This document shows positions 1 through 10,068 of a stretch of 23,234 nt of DNA, piece after piece. The stretch is from the NCBI GenBank assembly GCA_023460175.1, contig JAEWRC010000020.1, positions 1-23,234 on the forward strand, written 5' to 3'. The position numbers and the translations under genes were made by a program. Each line of letters starts with the position of its first letter. Position 1 is the stretch's first letter. Source of the DNA: Actinomycetes bacterium. GTDB lineage: Bacteria > Actinomycetota > Actinomycetes > Mycobacteriales > Mycobacteriaceae. The notes under the pieces are model-generated. The model was not told the DNA's origin. It did no database searches and worked only from the letters and a program-made list of their open reading frames with translations.

Positions 1-655
1 GCATACAGCCCTTGCGCCAGCGCAGCCGCAGCACCTCGCCCTTGACCGGCCGCACCGGCAGGCCCGGCCACAGCGTCGGGGCGTCCAGCCCGTTGGCGAT
101 CACCACCGCGTCGGCCGAGACCTCGGCGAGGTCGGCCACCGGCCCGGCCCACTGCGCCCCGAGGCGCTCGCACTCCGCCGCCAGGGCCGCCACCACGGCG
201 CGGTTGTCGACGGCCAGTTCGGTGGCCGCCACGAAGCCGTGCCGGATGCCCTGGGCCAGCAGGGGTTCGATGTCGCGCGCGGCAGTGGTGAGCGCGATCG
301 GGTGGCCCTGGGCGGCCAGCCAGTCCCCGACGGTTCTCAGGTCGGCGGCGTCGGCGCGGTCGACGGCGACCACCAGCGATTCGCGCGCGGTCACCACCTC
401 CGGCGGCAGGCCGTCCCGGTACGAGCCGGGCCCCTCGGCGCGCCACAGCGCCAGCGAGTCCAGGCCGATCCGCAGCAGTTCCTCCTCGCCGGGCCAGCCC
501 TCGCTGTGCGGGGCCAGCATGCCGCCGGCCACCCAGGACGCGCCGGGCACGTCGCTGCGGTGCACCCGCACGGTCCAGCCGTCCTGCAGCGCCCGCCGCG
601 CCACCGACAGGCCGATGACGCCGCCGCCGATCACCGCAACGGTCCCGGGTGTCAT
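1..655 (-). CDS. thiO: Glycine oxidase ThiO, C-terminal part cut off by the window edge
   Basis: FAD-dependent glycine oxidase, which makes the imine (dehydroglycine) used by ThiG to build the thiazole half of thiamine. Translating the minus strand from the ATG at 655 gives an N-terminal FAD-binding Rossmann motif (GGGVIG, residues 10-15, in the context TVAVIGGGVIGLS) and then the family-typical stretch ASWVAGGMLAPHSEG at about residues 39-53. The frame is open to the left edge, so 218 codons are present; the M. tuberculosis protein is about 340 residues, so roughly a third is missing. The start is fixed by GGGAGG at 660-665, four bases before the ATG. A TPP riboswitch lies directly upstream, which independently supports a thiamine role. 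thiS and thiG would be expected beyond the window. Divergent from thiE. Confidence 0.93.
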   Translation of the reverse strand, partial: MTPGTVAVIGGGVIGLSVARRALQDGWTVRVHRSDVPGASWVAGGMLAPHSEGWPGEEELLRIGLDSLALWRAEGPGSYRDGLPPEVVTARESLVVAVDRADAADLRTVGDWLAAQGHPIALTTAARDIEPLLAQGIRHGFVAATELAVDNRAVVAALAAECERLGAQWAGPVADLAEVSADAVVIANGLDAPTLWPGLPVRPVKGEVLRLRWRKGCM

Positions 656-660
656 GTTTC

Positions 661-772
661 CTCCCTTCGCCGGCATGACCCGGATCAGGTGTGACGGTAA
701 GGACCGGTCGCGCGGGGACACTCGGCGCGCAGATCCACTCTCAGCCCGGTCCGCCGGGCTCCCGTGATTACT
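661..772 (-). promoter_or_regulatory. TPP (thiamine pyrophosphate) riboswitch controlling thiO
   Basis: Read on the minus strand, this shows the THI-box landmarks in order: CACGGGAGCCCG (starting at 766), a GC-rich P3 hairpin (GCCCGG, loop CGGA, CCGGGC), the conserved CTGAGAGTGGA, a variable arm, then ACCTGATCCGGGTCATGCC and GGCGAAGGGAGG. The last motif is both the end of the aptamer and the ribosome binding site of thiO, followed by only AAAC and the ATG at 655. From the family, TPP binding stabilises the fold and lowers expression of thiamine genes. From the position, I infer direct occlusion of the Shine-Dalgarno sequence, with no separate expression platform and no terminator hairpin. Confidence 0.95.
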
Positions 773-779
773 TCCGACC

Positions 780-785
780 AGGGTA
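780..785 (-). promoter_or_regulatory. Candidate -10 element of the thiO riboswitch transcript
   Basis: TACCCT on the minus strand fits the mycobacterial -10 pattern TANNNT. A start about 7 nt downstream (near 772-773) would put the riboswitch aptamer at the very 5' end of the mRNA. A weak -35 (TTCAGG, three of six matches to TTGACA) lies 18 bp upstream. The assignment is by pattern only. Confidence 0.5.
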
Positions 786-800
786 CTCACCGTCCGGCGA

Positions 801-806
801 TAGCCT
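801..806 (+). promoter_or_regulatory. Candidate -10 element of leaderless thiE
   Basis: TAGCCT matches TANNNT and ends exactly 7 nt before the GTG at 814, so transcription would start at or next to the start codon. No Shine-Dalgarno sequence is seen. The hexamer overlaps the likely -35 region of the opposing thiO promoter. Confidence 0.6.
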
Positions 807-813
807 GAACGGC

Positions 814-1500
814 GTGACCCCACCTACCCCGCTGCCGTTGGACCGACTCGCCACCGCCCGGCTGTACCTGTGCACCGATGCGCGCCGCGAGCGCGGTGAT
901 CTCGCCGAGTTCGCCGAGGCCGCGCTGGCCGGCGGTGTGGACATCATCCAGCTGCGCGACAAGGGATCGGCCGGTGAGCAGCAGTTCGGCCCGCTGGAGG
1001 CGGCCCAGGAGCTGGCCGCCCTCGAGATCCTGGCCGACGCCGCACGCCGGCACGGGGCGCTGTTCGCCGTCAACGACCGCGCCGACGTCGCCCGCGCCGC
1101 CGAGTCCGATGTCCTGCACCTGGGGCAGGACGATCTGCCGCTGTACGTGGCGCGCGACATCATCGGCGCCCGGCAGGTGATCGGCCGCTCCACACACGAC
1201 GAGGCGCAGGTAAACGCGGCGATCGAGGAGTCGGTGGACTACTTCTGCGTGGGACCGTGCTGGCCCACGCCCACCAAACCGGGCCGGCCGGCGCCGGGTC
1301 TGGACCTGGTCCGCGCGGCCGCGGCGCGCAAGCCCGCCAAACCCTGGTTCGCCATCGGCGGCATCGACGAGCAGCGGCTGCCGGAGGTGCTGGCCGCCGG
1401 TGCGGACCGGGTGGTGGTGGTCCGCGCGATCACCGCCGCCGAGGATCCGGGCGCGGCCGCGAGCCGCCTGGCCGCAGCGCTCAGCGGAACACCGGAATAG
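814..1500 (+). CDS. thiE: Thiamine-phosphate synthase
   Basis: Joins HMP pyrophosphate and thiazole phosphate to give thiamine monophosphate; a cytoplasmic TIM-barrel enzyme. The 228-residue product (M. tuberculosis ThiE is 222) carries family motifs in order: IIQLRDKG, AVNDRADVARAA, LHLGQDDLP, IGRSTHDEAQV, a GPCWPTPTKPGRPAPGL loop that contacts the thiazole phosphate, and AIGGIDEQRLPEVLAAGADRVVVV near the C-terminus. The frame is open upstream to an ATG at position 691, but that would run across the thiO promoter and riboswitch and add unrelated residues. I chose the GTG at 814 because conserved sequence begins soon after it and a TANNNT -10 sits 7 nt before it. Its 3' end overlaps mutT3 by 20 bp in convergent orientation. 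No riboswitch is seen on this strand. Confidence 0.95.
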   Translation: MTPPTPLPLDRLATARLYLCTDARRERGDLAEFAEAALAGGVDIIQLRDKGSAGEQQFGPLEAAQELAALEILADAARRHGALFAVNDRADVARAAESDVLHLGQDDLPLYVARDIIGARQVIGRSTHDEAQVNAAIEESVDYFCVGPCWPTPTKPGRPAPGLDLVRAAAARKPAKPWFAIGGIDEQRLPEVLAAGADRVVVVRAITAAEDPGAAASRLAAALSGTPE

Positions 1501-1978
1501 TGGCGGTCACCTCACGTAACCGCGGCCAGCTGGCCGCGAACCCCGGGTGCAGCGGCAGCGCGACGACCTCGTCCTCGGGCACCCAGCGCAGCTCGGAGCT
1601 CTCCCGGTTGGGCACGGTGTCCAGCTGGGTCGGCGCGTCGGCGATCACGGTCGTGTAGGTCCAGTGGGTAGCGCTGCCATCCGAGCCGACCTCGGCGGTC
1701 ACCACGCTGATCCGCACCGTCACCTGATCGGCGGCGAGCCCGGCCTCTTCGTGCGCCTCGCGCACCGCGGCCTGCTCCGGGGTTTCGTGGCTGTCCCGGG
1801 CGCCGCCCGGCAGTCCCCAGGTGCCGCCCTGATGGCTCCATGGGGCCCGGTGCTGCAGCAGCACCGCGGCCGTCCCGTCGGCCCGGGGCGCCCGCAACAG
1901 CAGACCCGCCGCGCCGTGGCGGCCCCAGTAATGGGCGCCATCCTCCGAAACCACCCAGCCGTCACCGTCGCCGCGCAC
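1481..1978 (-). CDS. mutT3: Nudix hydrolase, MutT3-like
   Basis: Nudix pyrophosphohydrolase of 165 residues from the chosen start. The Nudix box is complete at residues 59-81: GX5EX7REXXEEXGL, seen as GARDSHETPEQ then AAVREAHEEAGL; the REXXEE glutamates bind the catalytic metal. Flanking segments (DGDGWVVS, YWGRHGAAGLLL, WSHQGGTWGLPGG, HWTYTT, DTVPNRES, PLHPGFAASW) match what I recall of M. tuberculosis Rv0413. The true substrate (oxidised nucleotide or other nucleoside diphosphate derivative) cannot be read from sequence. The frame is open to an ATG at 2065, but the first 29 residues of that longer version look non-coding. The GTG at 1978 has a TATCCT -10 ending 7 nt upstream, so I call a leaderless start there. 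Divergent from glnX; 3' overlap with thiE. Confidence 0.9.
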   Translation of the reverse strand: MRGDGDGWVVSEDGAHYWGRHGAAGLLLRAPRADGTAAVLLQHRAPWSHQGGTWGLPGGARDSHETPEQAAVREAHEEAGLAADQVTVRISVVTAEVGSDGSATHWTYTTVIADAPTQLDTVPNRESSELRWVPEDEVVALPLHPGFAASWPRLREVTATIPVFR

Positions 1979-1985
1979 GGGGACC

Positions 1986-1991
1986 AGGATA
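1986..1991 (-). promoter_or_regulatory. Candidate -10 element of leaderless mutT3
   Basis: TATCCT on the minus strand matches TANNNT and ends 7 nt before the GTG at 1978. No Shine-Dalgarno sequence lies in between. This supports the shorter mutT3 start. Confidence 0.6.
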
Positions 1992-2025
1992 GGCGGAGCG
2001 CAATTGGAGTGCGTGCCCCGCTCCG

Positions 2026-2054
2026 TCGGCCCCGGCCCGACGCGCTGGGGCCGA
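2026..2054. repeat. 8-bp perfect inverted repeat between the mutT3 and glnX promoters
   Basis: TCGGCCCC at 2026-2033 is mirrored by GGGGCCGA at 2047-2054, with a 13-nt centre. It lies upstream of both the mutT3 -10 (1986-1991) and the glnX -10 (2083-2088). It could be a regulator-binding dyad shared by two divergent promoters. At this GC content an 8-bp GC-rich dyad can occur by chance. Confidence 0.35.
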
Positions 2055-2082
2055 TCACATCCCAACTTTCACACCGAGCTCT

Positions 2083-2088
2083 TAGAAT
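2083..2088 (+). promoter_or_regulatory. Candidate -10 element of the glnX-glnH-pknG operon
   Basis: TAGAAT matches TANNNT closely. A start near 2095 would leave a leader of about 72 nt ending in the Shine-Dalgarno sequence AAAGGGG (2152-2158), 8 nt before the glnX GTG. No convincing -35 is visible at 16-18 bp. Confidence 0.5.
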
Positions 2089-2166
2089 CGCGAGAGAACA
2101 CGGGTCGGGTCGCACGGGACGTCGCACAGAACACAGTCGATTTCGGACAGCAAAGGGGCCGCAGCG

Positions 2167-3486
2167 GTGACGGTGGAGCTGGCGCACCCGTCCACCGAGC
2201 CGCTCGCGTCCCGGTCCTCCGACGAACCGGCCCACCCCCGCTGGTGGTTCCTGTGGACCACCCCCGGTCGCATCCTGGCCCTCGGCGTCATCCTGGCCAC
2301 GCTCGGCGTGTCCAGCGCGTTCGCGACGTCGAACACCATCGATCACCGCCAGCAGGCCCTGACCACGGTGCTCAACCACACCGAACCGCTGTCGTTCGCG
2401 GCCGGGGAGCTGTACACCACGCTGTCGGTGGCCGACGCCGCGGCCGCCACCGCGTTCATCGCCGGCGCCGAACCCCGCCCGGTTCGGCAGCGCTACGAGC
2501 AGGCCATCACCAACGCCGCGGCGGCGCTGACCCGGGCGGCCAGCGGCCTGACCGACGAATCGATGCGCGAGCTGACCGCGCGGATCAACGCCAACCTGGC
2601 CGTCTACACCGGGGTGATCGAGACCGCCCGGACCAACAACCGGGCCGGCAACCCGGTGGGCTCGTCGTACCTGTCGGAGGCCTCGTCGCTGATGCAGGAG
2701 ACCATCCTGCCCGACGCCCAGCGGCTCTACCAGGCGACCTCGTCGCAGGTGGACGAGGAGACGACGGCGTCGACCCGGATCCCGTCGCCCGTGATCCTGA
2801 TCGTCACGGCCACCATCCTTTTCGGCGCGTTCGCGCACCGCTGGCTGGCGCGGCGCACCCGGCGGCGGGTCAACATCGGCCTGGTGGCCGGCGGCCTGGC
2901 GATCATGGTCATGGTCGTCTGGGTGGGCACCGCGCTGGTCATCTCCACCGCCGTGAGCCGCAGCGCGCAGAACACCGCGGCCACCTCGCTGAAGACCGTG
3001 ACGAACCTGGCGATCACCGCGCAGCAGGCCCGCGCCGACGAGACGCTGTCGCTGATCCGTCGCGGCGACGAGGACGTCCGCAAGCAGTCCTACTACCAAC
3101 GCATCGAGACCATGCAGCAGCAGCTCGCCGAGTACCTCGAGCGCGACGACTCGATCGACAAGTCGGCGCTGGCCGAGGCCGATCAGCTGCTGGCCAAGTG
3201 GCGCGCCGCCGACGAGCGGATCAACGCCTACATCTCGGTGGGCAACTATCAGGCCGCCACCCAGGTGGCACTCGGCACCGGTCAGGACGACTCCACCCCG
3301 GCGTTCGACAAACTCGAGGCCGCCCTGGCCGAGGGCATCCAGAAGAGCCGCGAGCGGCTGCGGGCCGACATCACCCGGGCCGGCCGCACGCTGTCGGGCG
3401 CCACAGTCGGGGCCGTGGTGCTCTCGCTGGGCGCCGCGATGGCCGTGGCGCTGGGCCTGTGGCCGCGGATGAGCGAGTACCGATGA
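2167..3486 (+). CDS. glnX: GlnX, membrane signalling partner of GlnH and PknG
   Basis: Integral membrane protein of 439 residues, the same length I recall for M. tuberculosis Rv0412c. In mycobacteria GlnX is reported to pass the signal of GlnH-bound aspartate/glutamate to the kinase PknG. Four hydrophobic segments are seen: about 34-53, 207-222, 237-259 and 412-432. The loops between segments 1 and 2 (about 150 residues) and between 3 and 4 (about 150 residues) are mostly helical and alanine-rich, with coiled-coil-like stretches (QQQLAEYLERDDSIDKSALAEAD), as in four-helix-bundle sensor domains of chemoreceptors. No kinase, HAMP or methyl-accepting output domain is visible. The GTG at 2167 has a good Shine-Dalgarno sequence (AAAGGGG). 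Its TGA overlaps the glnH ATG (ATGA), so the two are probably translationally coupled. Confidence 0.92.
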   Translation: MTVELAHPSTEPLASRSSDEPAHPRWWFLWTTPGRILALGVILATLGVSSAFATSNTIDHRQQALTTVLNHTEPLSFAAGELYTTLSVADAAAATAFIAGAEPRPVRQRYEQAITNAAAALTRAASGLTDESMRELTARINANLAVYTGVIETARTNNRAGNPVGSSYLSEASSLMQETILPDAQRLYQATSSQVDEETTASTRIPSPVILIVTATILFGAFAHRWLARRTRRRVNIGLVAGGLAIMVMVVWVGTALVISTAVSRSAQNTAATSLKTVTNLAITAQQARADETLSLIRRGDEDVRKQSYYQRIETMQQQLAEYLERDDSIDKSALAEADQLLAKWRAADERINAYISVGNYQAATQVALGTGQDDSTPAFDKLEAALAEGIQKSRERLRADITRAGRTLSGATVGAVVLSLGAAMAVALGLWPRMSEYR

Positions 3487-4484
3487 TCGCCGCGCTGCCG
3501 ATCACCGCGCTGCGCCGCCTGGGCGCGGCCGCGACCGCGCTGGCGGTGGCCGCCGGCCTGGCGACCGGTTGTGCGCAATACGACGCGGGGACCGCGGTGC
3601 CCGGGCTGACGCTGGCTCCGCCCACCCCGGCCGGGCTCGAGGAACTGGTCCCCGACCCGGTCGCGATCCCCGCCCCCGAGGAGCAGGCCGACTGCGACGC
3701 CACCGCGAGCCTGCGGCCGTTCAGCGACCGCGAGAAGGCCGAGGACGCCGTCGCCAACATCCGCAACCGCGGCCGGCTGATCGTCGGCCTGGACATCGGC
3801 AACAACCTGTTTTCCTTCCGCGACCCGATCACCGGCGCCATCACCGGGTTCGACGTCGACATCGCCGGGGAGGTGGCGCGCGACATCTTCGGCACGCCGA
3901 CCCAGGTGGAGTACCGCATCCTGTCGTCGGCCGGGCGCATCACCGCGCTGCGCAACAACCAGGTCGACATCGTCGTCAAGACCATGACCATCACCTGCGA
4001 GCGCCGCGAACTGGTCGAGTTCTCCACGGTGTATCTGACGGCCTACCAACGGATCCTGGTGCCGCGCGACTCCGCGATCACCCGCGCCTCGGACCTGTCC
4101 GGAAAACGGGTCTGCGCGGTCGACGGCACCACCTCGCTCAAGCGAGTCCGCGCGATCTCCCCCGCGCCGATCATCATCTCGGTGGTCACCTGGGCGGACT
4201 GCCTGGTCGCCATCCAACAGCGGCAGGTGGACGCCGTCAGCACCGACGACACGATCCTGGCCGGGCTGGCCGCCCAGGATCCGTTCCTGCACATCGTCGG
4301 CCCCAGCATGGCCCAGGAGCCCTACGGCATCGGCATCAACCAGGACAACACCGGGCTGGTGCGGTTCGTCAACGGCACCCTGGAGCGGATCCGCCGCGAC
4401 GGCACCTGGAACACCCTGTACCGACGCTGGCTCACCGTGCTGGGCCCGGCGCCGGCGCCCCCCACCCCGCGGTATCGGGACTAG
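3483..4484 (+). CDS. glnH: GlnH, amino-acid-binding lipoprotein (solute-binding family 3)
   Basis: Periplasmic-side binding lipoprotein of 333 residues that, in mycobacteria, senses aspartate/glutamate for the GlnX-PknG pathway. The N-terminus is a lipoprotein signal peptide: Arg11-Arg12, a hydrophobic core, then the lipobox ATGC with Cys30 as the lipidated residue. The mature part is a family 3 solute-binding protein; RLIVGLDIGNNLFSFRDP and GFDVDIAGEVARDIFG open the first lobe, and DIVVKTMTITCERRELVEFSTVY and GKRVCAVDGTTSLKRVR are hinge and second-lobe motifs. No ABC permease or ATPase gene is adjacent, which fits a sensor and not a transporter component. It overlaps glnX by 4 bases and stops 8 bases before pknG; the AGGGG at 4483-4487 straddles its stop codon and serves as the pknG ribosome binding site. 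Confidence 0.93.
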   Translation: MIAALPITALRRLGAAATALAVAAGLATGCAQYDAGTAVPGLTLAPPTPAGLEELVPDPVAIPAPEEQADCDATASLRPFSDREKAEDAVANIRNRGRLIVGLDIGNNLFSFRDPITGAITGFDVDIAGEVARDIFGTPTQVEYRILSSAGRITALRNNQVDIVVKTMTITCERRELVEFSTVYLTAYQRILVPRDSAITRASDLSGKRVCAVDGTTSLKRVRAISPAPIIISVVTWADCLVAIQQRQVDAVSTDDTILAGLAAQDPFLHIVGPSMAQEPYGIGINQDNTGLVRFVNGTLERIRRDGTWNTLYRRWLTVLGPAPAPPTPRYRD

Positions 4485-4492
4485 GGGCGCTG

Positions 4493-6766
<2,274 letters not shown>

Positions 6767-6776
6767 TCCAGCACTG

Positions 6777-7979
6777 CTAGTCCAGGACTGCCACGCAGGC
6801 CCGGGCGATCGCGAGTTCCTCGTCGGTGGGGATGACCAGCACGCTGGTCGGCGAGTTCTCCGCGGAGATCACCCGCGCGCCCCGCGACGGGCTCTCGTTG
6901 AGATGCTCGTCGATCTCCACCCCCAGCGGGGCCAGGCCGGTCAGCGCGTCGCGGCGCACCTTGGCGTCGTTCTCCCCGACGCCGGCGGTGAACGTGATGA
7001 CGTGGGTGTCGCCGAGGACCGCCAGGTAGGCGCCGATGTACTTGCGCAGCCGGTGGATGTAGACGTCGTAGGCCAACCGGGCGTGGCCCGCCTCGGGCTC
7101 GGCCCCGTCCGCGATCAGCCGGTGCAGCTCACGAAAGTCGTTGTCGCCGCCCAATCCGAACACCCCGGAGCGCCGGTTGAGCATCGTCTCGATGTCCTCC
7201 ACGGCCATCTTGGCGGTGCGGGCCAGGTAGAACACGATGCCCGGGTCGACGTCACCGCTGCGGGTGCCCATCACCAGACCCTCCATCGGGGTCAGGCCCA
7301 TCGAGGTGTCCACCGGGCGGCCGCCGGCGATCGCCGAGGCCGAGGCGCCGTTACCCAGGTGCAGCACAATCTGATTGAGCTGATCCAGCGGGCGGTCCAG
7401 GAATTCGGCGGCCTGCTCGCTGACGTACTGGTGCGAGGTGCCGTGGAACCCGTAGCGGCGAATCCGCCACTGGTCGGCCAGCTCCCGGTCGATGGCGTAG
7501 GTGGCGGCCGCGGCGGGCAGGTCGTGGAAGAACGCGGTGTCGAACACCGCGATGTGCGGCAGGTCCGGCAGCATCCGGCGGGCCACCTCGACGCCGATCA
7601 CCGCGGGCGGGTTGTGCAGCGGCGCAAGCGGTGCCAGCTCCTGGGCCTTGGCCACCACCGCGTCGTCAATCACCGTCGGCTGGTACAGGTCCCGGCCGCC
7701 GTGCACCAGGCGGTGACCGACCGCGACCAAGCCGACGGTCTCCAGGTTGCCGCCGGCCTCGTCGAACAGCTCGAAGGTCAGGCGCAGCGCGGCGTCGTGG
7801 TCGGCCACCGCGCACTCGCGGTCCACCGTGCGGTCGCCGAACTGCACCTTCGCGATCGACTCGCGCTCGCCGATCCGCTCCACGAGGCCGTCGGCGATCT
7901 CGACGCCGCTATCCGGCTGCACCAGGCTGAATTTCATCGATGACGAGCCGGAGTTGATCACCAGAACCGTCCGGTTCAT
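6777..7979 (-). CDS. ackA: Acetate kinase
   Basis: Interconverts acetyl phosphate and acetate with ADP/ATP; cytoplasmic, ASKHA fold. The 400-residue product has the family landmarks: VLVINSGSSSMKFSLV at the N-terminus, VGHRLVHGG (substrate-binding Arg), VFDTAFFHDLP (catalytic Asp), RRYGFHGTSHQYVSEQA, LHLGNGASASAI, MGLTPMEGLVMGTRSGDVDPG and TFTAGVGEN near the C-terminus. The ATG at 7979 is preceded by AGGGAG at good distance, within the last codons of pta. Only three bases separate the pta stop from this start, so the genes are cotranscribed. Convergent with pknG; no hairpin with a U-tract lies in the 10-base gap. Confidence 0.96.
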   Translation of the reverse strand: MNRTVLVINSGSSSMKFSLVQPDSGVEIADGLVERIGERESIAKVQFGDRTVDRECAVADHDAALRLTFELFDEAGGNLETVGLVAVGHRLVHGGRDLYQPTVIDDAVVAKAQELAPLAPLHNPPAVIGVEVARRMLPDLPHIAVFDTAFFHDLPAAAATYAIDRELADQWRIRRYGFHGTSHQYVSEQAAEFLDRPLDQLNQIVLHLGNGASASAIAGGRPVDTSMGLTPMEGLVMGTRSGDVDPGIVFYLARTAKMAVEDIETMLNRRSGVFGLGGDNDFRELHRLIADGAEPEAGHARLAYDVYIHRLRKYIGAYLAVLGDTHVITFTAGVGENDAKVRRDALTGLAPLGVEIDEHLNESPSRGARVISAENSPTSVLVIPTDEELAIARACVAVLD

Positions 7980-7982
7980 TGC

Positions 7983-10064
7983 TTACTCTCCCTGCGCCTG
8001 GATCGCGGTGATGGCCACCGTGTTGACGATGTCCTCGACCAGCGCGCCGCGCGAGAGGTCGTTGACGGGCTGGTTCAGGCCCTGCAGCACGGGGCCGATC
8101 GCGATGGCGCCGGCGCTGCGCTGCACGGCCTTGTAGGTGTTGTTGCCGGTGTTGAGGTCCGGGAAGATCAGCACCGTGGCGCGGCCGGCGACCTTCGAGT
8201 CCGGCATCTTGGTGGCGGCCACCGACGGCTCGACGGCCGCGTCATATTGGATGGGCCCCTCGACCAGCAGCTCGGGGGCCCGCTCCCGGACCAATTCCGT
8301 GGCGGCCCTGACTTTCTCGACATCGGCGCCGGCCCCGGAGCTGCCGGTGGAGTAGGACAGCATCGCCACCCGCGGCTCGATACCGAACTGCGCGGCGGTG
8401 CGCGCCGAGCTGATCGCGATGTCGGCGAGCTGCTCGGCGGTCGGATCCGGCACGATCGCGCAGTCGCCGTAGGCCAGCACCCGGTCGGACAGGCACATCA
8501 GGAAGATGCTCGAGACCGTGGAGATGCCCGGCGAGGTCCGGACGATCTCGAGGGCGGGCCGGACGGTGTGGGCGGTGGTGTGGGTGGCCCCGGACACCAT
8601 GCCGTCCACGATGTCGTTGTGCACCAGCATGGTGCCGAAATACGATACGTCGCCGACGATCTCGCGGGCCTGCTCCACCGTGATGCCCTTGTGCTTGCGC
8701 AGCTGGGCATACTGCTCGGCGAACTGATCGCACAGCTCGCTGGTCTTCGGGTTCAGCACCGCGGCCTCGGTCAGGTCCACGCCGAGTTCGGCGGCGCGCA
8801 ACCGGATCTGGGCGTCGTCGCCGAGGATGGTCAGGTCGGCGACCCCGCGCCGCAGCAGCCGGCCGGCCGCGCGCAGGATCCGGTCATCCTCCCCCTCGGG
8901 CAACACGATGCGCTTGCGGTCCGCGCGCGCCCGCTCCACCAGGCCGTGCTCGAACATCTGCGGCGTGGTGACGTTCGGGATCGGGATGGCCAACTGGTCG
9001 AGCATGTCCTGGACGTCGACGTGCTGGTTGATCAGCTCGATCGCGGTGTCGATCTTGCGCTGCGAGCCCACCGTCACCCGGCCCCGGGTGGCGGCCACCG
9101 CGCTGGCGGTGTCGAAGGTGCCCAGGCCGGTGGCGATGATCGGCAGCCGCGAGCCCAGGCCGTCGACCAGCGCGGCGATCGACGGGTGCAACTCCAGCCC
9201 CCCGTTGAGGATCATCGTCGACAGCGACGGAAATCCTTCGGCCGCATGGGCACTCATCAACGCCAGCACCACGTCGGAGCGATCGCCCGGGGTGATCACG
9301 GCCTGATCGTCGCGCAGCCGCTCCAGCACGTGGTCGGCGGTCATCCCCGCCACCATCACCGAGAGCACCTCGCGGCCGAGCAACTCCTCGTCGCCCTTGA
9401 TCAGGGTGCCGCCCACCGCGTCGCGCAACTCGGCGACCGAGGGGGCGACCAGCAGCGGCTCCTCCGGCAGCACATAGGACTTGGGATCGAAGCCGTCCAG
9501 CGCGGCGGTCACCGCGTCGACCTGATCCGGCTCGCAGCGGTTGGCGACGATCGCCGCGGTGTGCGCGTACTGGCCGGCGATCTCGGCCAGGCACACGGCC
9601 ACCGCCTGGGCGACCTCCTGGGGGCTGCGGCCCTTGGCGCGCACCGCCAGCACCACGGGCGCCCCGAGGTTGGCCGCGATCCGCGCGTTCATCTCCAGCT
9701 CGCTGGGGGTGGCCACATCGGTGTAGTCGCTGCCGATGATCACCACCGCGTCGCAGCGCTGGGCCACCGCGTGGAAGCGGTCGACGATCGCGACGATGGC
9801 GGCGTCGGGGTCGTCGTGCACCTGCTGATAGGTCACGCCGACGCAGTCCTCGTAGCTCAGGCCGGCGGTGGTGCGGGCCAGCAGCAGTTCGAGGATGTAG
9901 TCGCGGGCCTCACCCTCCCGCACGATCGGCCGGAACACCCCGACCCGCGGGACGGTGGCCGCCAGCCGCTGCAGGATGCCCAGTGCGATGGTCGACTTGC
10001 CGGTGTCCCCCTCCGGCGAGGCGATGTAGATGCCGGAAACGCCGCCGTTGTCGCCGTTGCTCAC
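7983..10064 (-). CDS. pta: Phosphate acetyltransferase, long form
   Basis: Converts acetyl-CoA and phosphate to acetyl phosphate and CoA. At 693 residues it is the long type (M. tuberculosis 690). The N-terminal third is a BioD-like P-loop domain (IYIASPEGDTGKSTIALG at about residues 12-29), the middle a DRTGG-type domain, and the C-terminal half the catalytic PTA domain beginning at RADRKRIVLPEGEDDRILRA, with VHNDIVDGMVSGATHTTAHT, MLSYSTGSSGAG and LIFPDLNTGNNTYKAVQR. The start is GTG at 10064, four bases after the fgd1 stop; no strong Shine-Dalgarno sequence is seen, so coupling to fgd1 translation is likely. Middle gene of fgd1-pta-ackA, an order I recall as conserved in M. tuberculosis (Rv0407-Rv0409). 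Confidence 0.96.
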   Translation of the reverse strand: MSNGDNGGVSGIYIASPEGDTGKSTIALGILQRLAATVPRVGVFRPIVREGEARDYILELLLARTTAGLSYEDCVGVTYQQVHDDPDAAIVAIVDRFHAVAQRCDAVVIIGSDYTDVATPSELEMNARIAANLGAPVVLAVRAKGRSPQEVAQAVAVCLAEIAGQYAHTAAIVANRCEPDQVDAVTAALDGFDPKSYVLPEEPLLVAPSVAELRDAVGGTLIKGDEELLGREVLSVMVAGMTADHVLERLRDDQAVITPGDRSDVVLALMSAHAAEGFPSLSTMILNGGLELHPSIAALVDGLGSRLPIIATGLGTFDTASAVAATRGRVTVGSQRKIDTAIELINQHVDVQDMLDQLAIPIPNVTTPQMFEHGLVERARADRKRIVLPEGEDDRILRAAGRLLRRGVADLTILGDDAQIRLRAAELGVDLTEAAVLNPKTSELCDQFAEQYAQLRKHKGITVEQAREIVGDVSYFGTMLVHNDIVDGMVSGATHTTAHTVRPALEIVRTSPGISTVSSIFLMCLSDRVLAYGDCAIVPDPTAEQLADIAISSARTAAQFGIEPRVAMLSYSTGSSGAGADVEKVRAATELVRERAPELLVEGPIQYDAAVEPSVAATKMPDSKVAGRATVLIFPDLNTGNNTYKAVQRSAGAIAIGPVLQGLNQPVNDLSRGALVEDIVNTVAITAIQAQGE

Positions 10065-10068
10065 GGGG

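Noticed and set aside
1..694. Plus-strand open frames opposite thiO (12-767 and 239-694)
   Set aside because: The minus strand carries a clear FAD-binding protein in frame to the window edge; these frames are its shadow.
691..813. Longer thiE starting at ATG 691
   Set aside because: This stretch is the opposite strand of the TPP riboswitch and the thiO promoter; the added residues match nothing in ThiE.
1979..2065. Longer mutT3 starting at ATG 2065
   Set aside because: The first 29 residues look like non-coding translation and cover the leaderless promoter. The Nudix homology starts after the GTG at 1978.
6767..6790. AGTCC-A-GGACT dyad (6779-6789) at the pknG/ackA junction as a terminator
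   Set aside because: The loop would be one base, there is no U-tract, and it lies within the ackA coding end.
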